Below, piece after piece: positions 53,439 through 62,313 of a stretch of DNA of 64,000 nt. Origin of the DNA: Streptomyces fildesensis (GTDB lineage: Bacteria > Actinomycetota > Actinomycetes > Streptomycetales > Streptomycetaceae). The position numbers and the translations under genes were made by a program. Position 1 is the first letter of the stretch, and every line of letters starts with the position of its first letter. The stretch spans positions 83,336 to 147,335 of the forward strand of contig NZ_JAAIKO010000017.1 in NCBI RefSeq assembly GCF_016107395.1, in the 5' to 3' direction. The notes below the pieces were generated by a model, which was given only the letters and a program-made list of their open reading frames with translations, ran no database searches and was not told the origin of the DNA.

Positions 53439-53535
53439 GCGAGCACGCGGCGGGCCGGAGCCGGCGACATTGCCGTCCGCGGTGCCGCGTGCTCGGCACT
53501 GCGGGTCCGGGGGGCGGTGCGGTGGTGCTGGGACA
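53436..53535 (-). other. Possible coupled leader ORF in front of the P450
   Basis: An ATG at 53535, preceded by GAGGAA at 5 bases, opens a 33-codon frame (MSQHHRTAPRTRSAEHAAP and a few more) whose TGA overlaps the P450 GTG as GTGA. It may be a translational leader, or the real N-terminus displaced by an indel. It has no domain. Confidence 0.4.
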
Positions 53536-53664
53536 TACGGTTCCTCGCGGCGGGAGCCTTCGGACCGACTGCGGATCGGTCGGACGAGGTGAGAACTCTC
53601 CAAGGAAACCGAAGTTACGTCGCCGGGCCGCAGAGCACTCGAAGGAGGAGGAACCCCTGACGGT

Positions 53665-54732
53665 TCACATCACGAGGGGCAGCAACGGTCCGTCGGCCTT
53701 AGTGAGTTCGCGCAGCCGTGGGATGTCCCGCCAGGAGAGGCCGAGAACGCGCGCCGCGTACCGGAAGGTGACGCAGCCGGCTCCCGGTGCGGACTGCCAG
53801 AGCATGTACAGGACTTGGTCCCTGCTGGTGGGTACGGGGACCGCTCGCGAGGCGGGCGCGGTGGCCGAAAGGCGTTCGGCAGCCTCGCGTTCGCGGGCCA
53901 GTTCCGAGAAGCCGCACGTCCGCAGAGCGAGGCGTTCCGCGTCCTCCAGGCTTCCTGGCTGTTCCTGGTACAGGGCCCGGGCCAGCGGGTTGTGGGCGAG
54001 CGCCTGGTCCAGGGTGAGGTGGTGGACCTGCCCGCTCGCCGGGGTGAGCCGGACCTCGTCGCCCACCGTCCGTACCGTGCCGCGCCGGCCGGTGGCCGCC
54101 GCGGCGAACAGGGCGGAGGCTTCCGAGGGATGCCAGGCGAGTGCCGCTGCCGCGGCCCGGACGTCCTGGTCCGTCGGCGTCAGGTGTCCGCCGGTGAGCC
54201 GAGGGAGGAGAACCCCTTCCGGGATCTCACCGTCCAAGCCGGGACCCGCGACATGGACGCTCGCCGTGACCCCGGCGGTGGCGCAGGCGGCCAGCGTCAG
54301 TGCGTCGGGAAGCGGGCTCTGCAGAGTGGGTTCGTCGCCGTGGGTGAGGATGTCGCCTCCGATGTCCACGATCCTGACCTGCCCGCAGCCGGAGGCGTCG
54401 GCCGCACGGCGGATCTGCCGGGCGAGTCCCGGCACCCCCTGGTACGGATCGAGCAGGAGGAGCGACGGACCGAGGCTCTCCGACAGGCGCGGCAAGGTGG
54501 ACCGGGCCGGTGGAACGGCGGTCGTCCGCCCGGTGAACCGGTGTCCGCCGGCGCTCTCTCCCCACCCGGTGAAGGCGGCCGGCCCCAGCGGGCCGGGCGT
54601 GGGGTCGACCTCGAGCCGTTCCCATGCGTAGGTCGCGATGACCGCGTGCGGGTCGCGGGAGGTGGCGGCGTGCACGATGGCGGTGCCGACGGGATCTCCG
54701 CCGCCTCCCGCGGCGATCAGCAGGTCGCTCAA
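53665..54732 (-). CDS. DUF1152 domain protein
   Basis: A 355-aa protein. The N-terminal SDLLIAAGGGGDPVGTAIVH is the Gly-rich signature of DUF1152, a family of unknown function with a nucleotide-binding look. VRIVDIGGDILTHGDE and LPDALTLAACATAG follow in the order I expect for the family. The C-terminal 100 residues carry a helix-rich extension (FRYAARVLGLSWRDIPRLRE). The TTG start overlaps the stop of the radical SAM gene (TTGA), so they are translated together. This strongly suggests a role in the same pathway, perhaps binding the radical SAM product or a phosphorylated intermediate. Confidence 0.75.
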   Translation of the reverse strand: MSDLLIAAGGGGDPVGTAIVHAATSRDPHAVIATYAWERLEVDPTPGPLGPAAFTGWGESAGGHRFTGRTTAVPPARSTLPRLSESLGPSLLLLDPYQGVPGLARQIRRAADASGCGQVRIVDIGGDILTHGDEPTLQSPLPDALTLAACATAGVTASVHVAGPGLDGEIPEGVLLPRLTGGHLTPTDQDVRAAAAALAWHPSEASALFAAAATGRRGTVRTVGDEVRLTPASGQVHHLTLDQALAHNPLARALYQEQPGSLEDAERLALRTCGFSELAREREAAERLSATAPASRAVPVPTSRDQVLYMLWQSAPGAGCVTFRYAARVLGLSWRDIPRLRELTKADGPLLPLVM

Positions 54733-56198
54733 GCGGACTTCTCCCGCTGCTCGTTCTTCTCCTGCAAGTTCTCCTGCGTGGTGACGCCGGTGATCCGCAC
54801 GGGAGTGCCCATGTTCTTCTTCGCGCGGCTGTTCCTGTCGTGGAGGTTCTCGTAGTGCTCGCGGTCGAGTTCGATGACCCGGTCGGAGAAGAACGACCAC
54901 GACAGGATGTCGCGGTACTTGAACCCCTTGGGCGTGAGCTGGATCCTGCGCGGTCCGACACGGTGGATCAGCCCGTTGGCCTCCGCCGCCTCCAGAACGG
55001 GGTCGATGCGGTCGCGCAGCCCGGCGAGCCCGATGGCGTCCAACTCGCCCAGATCCAGGTCGAAGCTGTCCAGGACCAGCCGCTTGCGGACGATCTCCTC
55101 CGGGGTCAGCGCGAACCCGGTGGTCGGCACCAGGGAGTGGTTCCTGGCCTGCGTGATGTAGTCGGCGACCTCACTCATCGACGGCTTGACCGAACCGGTC
55201 ATGTAGTCGAGCACGCCGGTGTAGGAGCGGGCTCCCACCCCGAGCCCGAGCAGCGGCACCCCGTGGAACGTCAGCACCTTCTGCACATAGCCGCCCCGGC
55301 CCGGTGTCTTGTACCGGACGGAGCCTTCCTGCACATAGCCGTGCTCGGTGAAGACCTCGCGGGCGTAGTCGTAGCGGTCGTACAGTTCCGGCTTCCACAT
55401 GTATTGGTAGGCGCCGGTCCTCGAGAACCAGGCGTCGGGCCGCACCGTGAGGAAGTAGGTGCTGATCGTGGTGGGCGCCAGCGCCGCGAGCTCGTCGACC
55501 GAGTGCCGCCAGCTCTCGTCGGTCTGTCCGGCGAACCCCATGATGAGGTCCGTGGACAGGTCCGGCAGCCCCTTGTCCTGGACGATCCGGATCGCCTCGC
55601 GGATCACGTCCTGCCCGGCCTGGCCGCGCCCGGCCTCGCGGATCTCCTGGGGCACCAGCGACTGGATGCCGATGTTCGCCCGGGTCAGCCCGAGGCGTAT
55701 CAGCCCCTCGAAGCCGTCCGGGTCGGCGACGATCGAGTCCGGCGTGGCCTCGACGGCGACCTCTTCGACGGTGCTGCGCCAGTTGGGGTAGACCTCGGCG
55801 ATCGTGGCGAATATCTGCTCGAAGTGCCGCAGGGACAGCAGCGCCGGGGTGCCGCCGCCGATGTAGACGGTCCGCAGGCGGCGCGCCTGGATGATCTCGG
55901 CGTGGTCACGGATCTGGGTGCACAGCGCGTCGGTATAGGCGTCGTAGAGGTCCTGATCGGTGGAGATAACGGTGTAGAGATTGCAGAAGCCGCATTTGTA
56001 GCGGCAGAAGGGCACGTGCAGGTACAGATTGAGCTCGGGTACCTGATATTTCGTCAGATCCTGTGCCCACAGTTCCTGTAGATCCCACTGGCCGGGAGCC
56101 AGCGGGCGATAGGTGGACCGCGGCGGATAGGAGTAGTTGTAGGGCGGAATCACACCTTGGGCTATGCAGTCGGCGAGCTGGTCGGTCGGATTGCTCAC
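54729..56198 (-). CDS. HemN/HemW-like radical SAM enzyme
   Basis: A 489-aa radical SAM protein of the coproporphyrinogen-oxidase-like family. The cluster motif is CRYKCGFC (Cys65, Cys69, Cys72). The GGGTPALLS SAM-binding loop (about 116) follows, then VEATPDSI, NIGIQSL and TDLIMGFAGQTDESW. A HemN C-terminal domain is present, ending in a charged tail (ENLQEKNEQREKSA). HemN-like class C enzymes in biosynthetic clusters catalyse methylation or cyclopropanation with two SAMs, besides porphyrin decarboxylation. A full haem pathway is not nearby, so a secondary-metabolite role is likely. The GTG start follows GGAGAGGG. Confidence 0.87.
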   Translation of the reverse strand: MSNPTDQLADCIAQGVIPPYNYSYPPRSTYRPLAPGQWDLQELWAQDLTKYQVPELNLYLHVPFCRYKCGFCNLYTVISTDQDLYDAYTDALCTQIRDHAEIIQARRLRTVYIGGGTPALLSLRHFEQIFATIAEVYPNWRSTVEEVAVEATPDSIVADPDGFEGLIRLGLTRANIGIQSLVPQEIREAGRGQAGQDVIREAIRIVQDKGLPDLSTDLIMGFAGQTDESWRHSVDELAALAPTTISTYFLTVRPDAWFSRTGAYQYMWKPELYDRYDYAREVFTEHGYVQEGSVRYKTPGRGGYVQKVLTFHGVPLLGLGVGARSYTGVLDYMTGSVKPSMSEVADYITQARNHSLVPTTGFALTPEEIVRKRLVLDSFDLDLGELDAIGLAGLRDRIDPVLEAAEANGLIHRVGPRRIQLTPKGFKYRDILSWSFFSDRVIELDREHYENLHDRNSRAKKNMGTPVRITGVTTQENLQEKNEQREKSA

Positions 56199-56416
56199 GG
56201 ATTCCCTCTCCTGGGCGTGAGGTCATCGAAGTTGACCTTGTGCGCTCCACTCCACCTCACCGGCGACCGGTTCCTCCATAGGCGGCATGGCCCAACTTGG
56301 CCTGCCCTACTGGCGAGTTGTTCATAGGTATCTCCAACAACCCCGGTCGGACGAGCACGATCTTTCGGACGACGTCCCGATGGACCGCCGGACCGCATCC
56401 CGGTTTTAGTGGTCCA

Positions 56417-57670
56417 ATGCACCGCACCTGGGGGAACGCCACAGCAAAGATCTTCGTCGTCGAGCCGCTCGGCAGTTCCGGCCGCTTTCTCACCGCGGCC
56501 GCCCGGGACCTCGGCGCGGTCGTCCACGCGGGTACGCACAAGGACATCTACGACAGCTACCCGGCCGGTCTGCGCGCGGAGCTCGCGGGTGTCTGCCGCA
56601 CCGATCTCGCCGACCCCGACCGCGCCCTGGACGAGATGGAGGCCTACTGCCGGGCCGAGGGCGTCGACGCGGTGGCCGCCTGCTGGGAGTTGCTCACTCC
56701 GCTCGCCACCCGGCTCGCGCACCGCCTCGGCCTCCCCGGCAACGACCCCGACCGGGCCGCGGCATCCCGGAACAAGATCGCCATGGCCGCCGCGCTGGAA
56801 CACGCCGGCGTCTCCGTTCCCCGCACCGTCGTCGCCGGGACCGGCGACGAGGCACTCGACCTCATCGGCGCCGCGGATCTCGCCTTCCCTCTGGTGATCA
56901 AACCGGCCGAGCAGGGCGGTTCCTGGGGCGTGAGCGTCGTCGGGGGTCCTGACGAGGTCCGGGCGGCCGTCGACGCCGCCCAGCAGTACACCGTCGCGGC
57001 CCCGCACGGCCTGTCGCTCGACCCCCGCGTCATCGTGCAGGAGTACGTCGACGGCCCCGAGTACAGCGCCGACACGGTCGTCCAGGACGGCCGGCCGTTC
57101 CCGTTGCCGGTGGTCCGCAAGCACACCACCGTGGACGCGTATCGGATCGAGATCGGGCACACCTGCCCCGCACCGCTCCCCCACGCCGCCGCGCACGAGA
57201 TCCAGGCCGTCGCCGCCCGCGCCGCGCTCGCGGTGGGGATACGCAACGGCGTCGCCCACACCGAACTGAAGGTTCCCCCCGGGAGCGGCCGCCCCGTCGT
57301 CATCGAGACGGGGGCACGGCTGCCCGGCGGGAACATCTGCGAAGTGGTGGAGCACGCCACCGGCATCAGCGAGGCCCGGGCCTATCTGCGCGTGGTCCTC
57401 GGCCAGGCCCCGGAGACGACGGCCCTGCGGGATGCCGCCTGCGCGATCCGTTTCCTCGTCCCGCCCCGAGCGGGCATTCTGCGCACCCTGCGCACCGCCG
57501 ACCTCCCAGGTGTGTACAGCGAGTTCACCGTACGACCCGGCGATCCGCTGCGCGCCCCGGTCGACAACTCCTGCCGGATCGGCCATGTCATCGCGACAGC
57601 CCCGAACTCCGCCCAGGCCGAACTGCTGGCCGACCGGGCGATATCCCAGACGACTATCGAGGTGGCCTGA
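56417..57670 (+). CDS. ATP-grasp ligase 1
   Basis: A 417-aa enzyme expected to activate a carboxylate as acyl phosphate and join it to an amine. Visible parts: an N-terminal Rossmann-like domain (AKIFVVEPLGSSGRFLTAAA), ATP loop FPLVIKPAEQGGSWGVSVVG near 155, VIVQEYVDGPEYSADTVV, and the metal-binding VVIETGARLPGGNICEVVE near 310. The last of these is the LAPG/biotin-carboxylase-like ending found in L-amino-acid ligases. The ATG at 56417 has a TTTAGT box a few bases upstream, which suggests a short or absent leader. It heads an operon of four overlapping or nearly abutting genes divergent from the radical SAM operon. Confidence 0.88.
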   Translation: MHRTWGNATAKIFVVEPLGSSGRFLTAAARDLGAVVHAGTHKDIYDSYPAGLRAELAGVCRTDLADPDRALDEMEAYCRAEGVDAVAACWELLTPLATRLAHRLGLPGNDPDRAAASRNKIAMAAALEHAGVSVPRTVVAGTGDEALDLIGAADLAFPLVIKPAEQGGSWGVSVVGGPDEVRAAVDAAQQYTVAAPHGLSLDPRVIVQEYVDGPEYSADTVVQDGRPFPLPVVRKHTTVDAYRIEIGHTCPAPLPHAAAHEIQAVAARAALAVGIRNGVAHTELKVPPGSGRPVVIETGARLPGGNICEVVEHATGISEARAYLRVVLGQAPETTALRDAACAIRFLVPPRAGILRTLRTADLPGVYSEFTVRPGDPLRAPVDNSCRIGHVIATAPNSAQAELLADRAISQTTIEVA

Positions 57671-57673
57671 CCC

Positions 57674-58930
57674 GTGCACAAGATCGCGTTCCTGCGCTCC
57701 GTCGACATCCAGCGCGCCGACCCCTACATCCAGCAGGCCGTCCGCGAACTGACCGCCGACGGCATCGAATCCCGGCTGTTTTACACCCACGGCACGTGCG
57801 GCCCGGCCGACTTCCCCGCCGGGGGTGAGCACCTCGACCCCGCGGTGACACCCCTGGAACTGGCCGACGCCGTGAGCGCGTGGGGAGCGGACACCGCCGT
57901 CTCCGTCTCGCTGCCCTGCGAGAACGCATTGCGCGACGCGACCGCCAAAGCATTCCTGGACGCACGCGGCATCCCCACCGTGATGACCCCGCTGGCCGCC
58001 ACCTGGCTGCTCTGCGACAAGTGGGAGACGAAGCAGGCCCTCATCGCCGCAGGACTCGATGTCGCCCGAGGGATCCGGGCGGACAGCGATCTGACGGCCG
58101 GGCGCGGTCTGCCCGTGCCCGCCTACCGTCAGAGCCTGCTCGTCGCCGCCGGTGAGATCGGCTACCCGCTGCTCTCCAAACCGCTGTGGGACTCCACCAG
58201 CATGGGCATCCGCTTCCTTCCGGACCGCGCCGCGCTCGACGCCTATCTCGCCGACCCGCCCCCGGTCAGCGCCGTGCTGGAGGAGTGTCTGACCGGCGAG
58301 CTGTGTTCCGTCGACATCGTCGGCGCGCCCGGGAACTACAGCGTCCTGCCGTTGTGCTGGACCGGACAGGCGGGCGGCGGGGCCGCGTTCACCTTCGCCG
58401 ACCTACGCTGGTGCGGACCGCGCCCGCAGGCGGACGCCGACTTCGCCCCGGTCGCCGAGCGTCTCGTCGGGCTGTGCGAGAGCCTCGGCGTGTACGGCTC
58501 GGTCAACGTCGACATGATCCACGTCAACGGCCGCTACGTCGTCCTGGAGATCAATCCGCGCATCGGCGGAGCCACCACCTTGTCCTGCGCCGCCTCCGGC
58601 ACCAACACCTTCGCGACGCTCGCCGACATGGCACGCGGCCGGTACCCGGACGCCGCGCGACCCGACACCCGGCGCAAGCGCTGGGCGATCGAGTTCCTGG
58701 CCGACCGGCCCGTCGGACAGGCGGCGGACGAACTCCGCGACCGCCTCGGCCTGGTCACCGCGCACGAGTTGGTCATCGACGGCACCAGCCACGGCGACAT
58801 CGTCACCTTCACCTGTGAGGAAGGTGACGAGCAGCGCACCGTCAAGGAACTCGACACGATCAACTCCCACTCGGGCATCCTCGCCCCCGTCATGATGGGC
58901 AAGGTCCGCGCTCTGCTGTGCGGCCTGTGA
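57674..58930 (+). CDS. ATP-grasp ligase 2
   Basis: A 418-aa second ATP-grasp enzyme, only distantly similar to the first. The N-terminal HKIAFLRSVDIQRADPYIQQ is a Rossmann-like start; DKWETKQALIAAGLDVARG is the pre-grasp helix. The grasp domain has IGYPLLSKPLWDSTSMGIRF and VLEECLTGELCSVDIVG, and the metal site YVVLEINPRIGGATTL. This ending resembles D-Ala-D-Ala-ligase-like and peptide-forming grasp enzymes. The GTG start is 3 bases after the first ligase's stop. Two ligases in series would allow two amide bonds, e.g. a tripeptide-like product. Confidence 0.88.
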   Translation: MHKIAFLRSVDIQRADPYIQQAVRELTADGIESRLFYTHGTCGPADFPAGGEHLDPAVTPLELADAVSAWGADTAVSVSLPCENALRDATAKAFLDARGIPTVMTPLAATWLLCDKWETKQALIAAGLDVARGIRADSDLTAGRGLPVPAYRQSLLVAAGEIGYPLLSKPLWDSTSMGIRFLPDRAALDAYLADPPPVSAVLEECLTGELCSVDIVGAPGNYSVLPLCWTGQAGGGAAFTFADLRWCGPRPQADADFAPVAERLVGLCESLGVYGSVNVDMIHVNGRYVVLEINPRIGGATTLSCAASGTNTFATLADMARGRYPDAARPDTRRKRWAIEFLADRPVGQAADELRDRLGLVTAHELVIDGTSHGDIVTFTCEEGDEQRTVKELDTINSHSGILAPVMMGKVRALLCGL

Positions 58931-60201
58931 CCGGAGCGACCGGCCGCCGTGCGGGCCGCGGCCGGGCCGCCCGGATCGCCGGTGTCGCCGGTCTGCCCGA
59001 GCTGCGCGGACGAGGCCGGTTCGTCGTCGCCCACGTCATCGACTCCATCGGCAACGGGCTGCTGCTGCCGCTGGGGCTGCTGTTCTTCATCACCGTCCGG
59101 CACATCCCGGCCGCGACGGCGGGCGCGGCGGCGAGCACGGGCCAGTTGGCCGCCCTCCCGCTCACCGCCCTCGCGGGCCGGATCATGGACCGCGCCGGGC
59201 CGAAGTACCTCGCCGTCGCCTCCAATCTGGTCTGCGCGGCGGGCTTCGCCGGCTTTCTCGTCGCGGAACGGCCGTGGCAGATCGCGGCCGCGTACTTCAC
59301 GGTCCAGGCGGGCATCAACGGCTACTACACCAGCCAGCGGTCGCTGACCCTGCTGGTGGCGGCGGGGGACGAACCGCGTACCTGGTTCGCGTTCACCTCC
59401 TCGCTGCGCAACACGGGTCTCGCCGCCGGAGCCGCGATCGCCGCCGCGGCCCTCGCCCTGTGGGGCACCGGAGCACTGACCGCTCTGGTGGTCGCCGACG
59501 CGGCGAGCTACTGCCTCGCCGCCACCTTGTTCGCGACCCTCAACGTGGCGTCCGGACGCCCCAACGCACCTCCTGGACGCACGACATGGTCCATCGACCG
59601 CCGCTACCTGGCCCTGGTCCTGTGCAACCTGCCCTACGTGTTCGCCCAGGCGATCCTGTCGGTCCTGCTCGCGCTCTACGCCACGAGCGCTCTACGGCTG
59701 TCCGCCTGGTCCGCCAGCGTGCTGCTGCTCGTCAACACCGTGGCCGTCGCCCTCACCGCGACAGCGGTGACCGCACACCTGGCCCCGCGCGCCGCCCGGC
59801 ACGCGGTCTCCGTCGCCTACGCCGTGCTCGCCCTGTCGATGGCCGCGTTCGCCGCACCGGCCCTGCCGGGCCTGCGCCCACTGGCCTGGCCCGCGCTGGC
59901 GGTCGGCATCGTGCTGTTCACCGTCGGGGAGATCCTCTGCTCACCGGCCATGGCGGAACTGTCCACCACGCTCGGTCCGGCGGCCGCCCGGGGATCCCAC
60001 CAGGCGCTGTTCCAGATGTCGTGGTCCGTCGGCGGCGCGGCGGCGCCCGTGCTCTTCACCGTGCTGCTGCACCGTTCGTCGCTGTTGCCGTGGGCCTTCG
60101 AGGCGATCCTCTGCGTCCTCGCCGCCCTGGCCGTCCTCCCGTTGGTCCCCTCGGGGTCAGCGTTCCCGTCCAGCCGCCCCCGTCGAAAGCGCACTCGGTG
60201 A
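58927..60201 (+). CDS. MFS exporter of the ATP-grasp cluster
   Basis: A 424-aa transporter with 12 TM segments. TM1 is VIDSIGNGLLLPLGLLFFIT, motif A LAGRIMDRAGPKYLAVAS, and TM4 AAAYFTVQAGINGYYTSQRS. The GTG at 58927 overlaps the stop of ATP-grasp 2 (GTGA), and its own stop overlaps the start of the acyltransferase gene (GTGA). Such tight coupling with the ligases makes export of their product the likely role. Confidence 0.87.
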   Translation: MTGATGRRAGRGRAARIAGVAGLPELRGRGRFVVAHVIDSIGNGLLLPLGLLFFITVRHIPAATAGAAASTGQLAALPLTALAGRIMDRAGPKYLAVASNLVCAAGFAGFLVAERPWQIAAAYFTVQAGINGYYTSQRSLTLLVAAGDEPRTWFAFTSSLRNTGLAAGAAIAAAALALWGTGALTALVVADAASYCLAATLFATLNVASGRPNAPPGRTTWSIDRRYLALVLCNLPYVFAQAILSVLLALYATSALRLSAWSASVLLLVNTVAVALTATAVTAHLAPRAARHAVSVAYAVLALSMAAFAAPALPGLRPLAWPALAVGIVLFTVGEILCSPAMAELSTTLGPAAARGSHQALFQMSWSVGGAAAPVLFTVLLHRSSLLPWAFEAILCVLAALAVLPLVPSGSAFPSSRPRRKRTR

Positions 60202-61211
60202 ACCTCGAATCCGTCCCCACGCTGGCCGCCGTCCCCGCCGCCGAGTGGGACCACCTCGCCCGCGACACGAGCTTCTACCTCTCCCACCGCTGGCTGGCGG
60301 GCGAGGAGACCGACCCCAGCGCGACCTGCACCTACCTCCTCGTCCGGGACCCGCACGGCCGGCTGACCGCCGCCGCCCCCCTGTACCTGGTGCACGACGA
60401 GCCCAATACCAACTACCGGCCGGAGCACCATCTGGACGTGGGGCAGGACGAAGCTCCGCGCGTCATCGCCGGAGCCAGGCGCGGGTACCACAACGCCCCT
60501 TTGCTGGCCCCCGGGTTGGACGACCGGCAACGTGCCGGCTGCCTGACGATGCTGCGCGACGCCGCACGTGAGCACGCCGCCCGGCAGAGCACCTGGCACT
60601 GGTGGCCCTACCTCACCGACCGGGCCGCCACGGAACTCGGCGATGCCTATGGCACGGCGCCGCGCCGGATCGAGGACGACGCCACCATCTCGCTGCCCGG
60701 CACGGGCTTCGACGACTACCTCGCCGCGCTCCCGGCCAAGCGGCGCAGCGGCATCCGCGGCGAACGCCGCGCGTTCGACGCCCGGGCCCTGACCGTGCGC
60801 ACCGAACCGCTCGCGAACTGCGTGGACGACGCCGGACGGCTGCTGGCGATCCTGCAGTGCCGCCACGGCCATGTCACCGACACCGCGGCCATGACCGGCG
60901 TCATGCGCCGCCAGGCCCAGGCCATGGGCGAGGACGCCCAGGTCACCGCGGCCTACGACGGCGCGACCATGGTCGCCTTCTCCCTCGTCTACCACTTCGG
61001 GAACACCGCGTGGCTGCGGGCCGTCGGCCATGATCCCCAGCACACCGGGGACGCGTTCGAGTACTTCAACCTCGCCTACTACCTGCCGATCGAGGACGCG
61101 TACCGGCACGGCTGCACACATCTCCACGCCGGGATGAAGTCCCTGGCCGCCAAGCGCGCCCGTGGAGCACACACGTCGCCGCTGTGGGCGCTGGCCGACC
61201 CGCCACGCTGA
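60198..61211 (+). CDS. FemAB/GNAT-like acyltransferase
   Basis: A 337-aa protein with a GNAT-like fold of the peptidoglycan-biosynthesis (FemAB/Acetyltransf_6) type: FYLSHRWLAGEET near the start, FDDYLAALPAKRRSGIRGER around 175, and the C-terminal FEYFNLAYYLPIEDAYRHGC followed by LHAGMKSLAAKRARGA. These enzymes transfer an acyl or aminoacyl group to an amine. With two ATP-grasp ligases upstream it may cap or extend the product, possibly from aminoacyl-tRNA as FemX enzymes do; that is inference. The GTG overlaps the MFS stop. A bidirectional terminator follows. Confidence 0.8.
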   Translation: MNLESVPTLAAVPAAEWDHLARDTSFYLSHRWLAGEETDPSATCTYLLVRDPHGRLTAAAPLYLVHDEPNTNYRPEHHLDVGQDEAPRVIAGARRGYHNAPLLAPGLDDRQRAGCLTMLRDAAREHAARQSTWHWWPYLTDRAATELGDAYGTAPRRIEDDATISLPGTGFDDYLAALPAKRRSGIRGERRAFDARALTVRTEPLANCVDDAGRLLAILQCRHGHVTDTAAMTGVMRRQAQAMGEDAQVTAAYDGATMVAFSLVYHFGNTAWLRAVGHDPQHTGDAFEYFNLAYYLPIEDAYRHGCTHLHAGMKSLAAKRARGAHTSPLWALADPPR

Positions 61212-61248
61212 CCGGGGATCCCTGGACGCGGCTGTCCGTACGGAAGGA

Positions 61249-61284
61249 CCTCTGCCGGACCGTCGCGCGACGGTCCGGCAGAGG
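61249..61284. terminator. Bidirectional terminator between acyltransferase and GPP methyltransferase
   Basis: CCTCTGCCGGACCGT and ACGGTCCGGCAGAGG form a perfect 15-bp stem (17 bp with a 2-base loop if the CG ends pair). It lies 38 bases after one stop and 21 bases before the other convergent stop. Confidence 0.85.
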
Positions 61285-61304
61285 GGCAGTGAGGGCCTGA
61301 GTGA

Positions 61305-62171
61305 TCAGACGCGGTCGGCGGCGATGAGGAGGTACTGGAAACTGCCGTCCTTGTAGGCGGTGAGGAACGGGTCCTCGATGCCGGTGACCAGCGACGACTT
61401 GGCGCGCAGCTCCCAGTACGGGATCGTCGCGGAGGTGAGGTCCACGACGCTGATCGGGACGAGGCGGTTGGCCGCCATCTCCTTGAAGTACGTGCTGCGG
61501 GGGTGGATGTCGCAGATGTAGTGCGCGTTGATCTGACTCACCGCCCGGGAGGGCAGTCCATAGGTGTCGTTGTAGCAGCCGGTGATGGTGACGTACCGCC
61601 CGCCGCGTGCCAGCAGCCGGGAGTGCTCGGCGAACAGCTGCGCCAGATCGACGTACATGGTGCTCTCGTTGTTCCAGATCCCGCGGAAGGTACCCGAGTC
61701 GAAGCCGGTGCTCAGCATGTTCTTGAGGTGGAACCGCACCTTGTCGTCCACACCCCGCTTGACGGCCTGGTCGTTGGCGAAGTCGACCTGGGACTGGGAG
61801 ATGGACACCCCGTCGACGGAGCACCCGAACCGCTGGTTCGCCACGATGCTGCCCCCGCCGCGGCCCGATCCGGCGTCCAGCAGCCGGTCCTCGGGACCGA
61901 TCGCGCCGAACTGGTCGAGCAGGAACTCGGTCTGGTTGCACTCCAGTCGGTGGAGTTCCTTGGTGACCAGGTTCTCGCGCATGTCCTCCGACGCGTCGAG
62001 GACCGACCAGTCGACGTCACCGATCCCGTAGTGGTGGTGATAGATGCCGTCCACGTCGCCCAGGCGCAGGTTGACCGGGTTCTTCTCAGCGTTCCAGTAG
62101 GCGGCGACGGACCGCTGGTAAGGGCTGGTGTTGAGGAGAGGGGCGGGGGCGGTGATGTGGTCGATGGTCAT
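61305..62171 (-). CDS. Geranyl diphosphate 2-C-methyltransferase
   Basis: A 288-aa SAM enzyme that methylates C2 of geranyl diphosphate, the first committed step to 2-methylisoborneol. The sequence shows the family N-terminus NTSPYQRSVAAYWNAEKNPV and HHHYGIGDVDWSVLD. SAM motif I is LLDAGSGRGGGSIVANQRFG near 97, followed by NESTMYVDLAQLFAEHSRLL. The C-terminal FLTAYKDGSFQYLLIAADRV is full length. It lies 142 bases downstream of the 2-MIB synthase on the same strand, as expected for the pair. Confidence 0.93.
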   Translation of the reverse strand: MTIDHITAPAPLLNTSPYQRSVAAYWNAEKNPVNLRLGDVDGIYHHHYGIGDVDWSVLDASEDMRENLVTKELHRLECNQTEFLLDQFGAIGPEDRLLDAGSGRGGGSIVANQRFGCSVDGVSISQSQVDFANDQAVKRGVDDKVRFHLKNMLSTGFDSGTFRGIWNNESTMYVDLAQLFAEHSRLLARGGRYVTITGCYNDTYGLPSRAVSQINAHYICDIHPRSTYFKEMAANRLVPISVVDLTSATIPYWELRAKSSLVTGIEDPFLTAYKDGSFQYLLIAADRV

Positions 62172-62313
62172 GTGCGGGCTTGCTCCTTTGATCGTCAGGT
62201 CACTTCAGGGGCTGAGCTCAAGGTCTGGGCTCAGCGGCTCGGCTCAGGGGCCGGGCAGGCTGGGCAGGACGCATGCGGGAGTGCGGCGTCGTTCGTCGGG
62301 GCGGGTTCCGCTC

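Noticed and set aside
52023..61211. Haem biosynthesis locus based on the HemN-like gene and P450
   Set aside because: No other haem gene is present, and the radical SAM gene is coupled to DUF1152 and faces ATP-grasp ligases, which fits secondary metabolism better.
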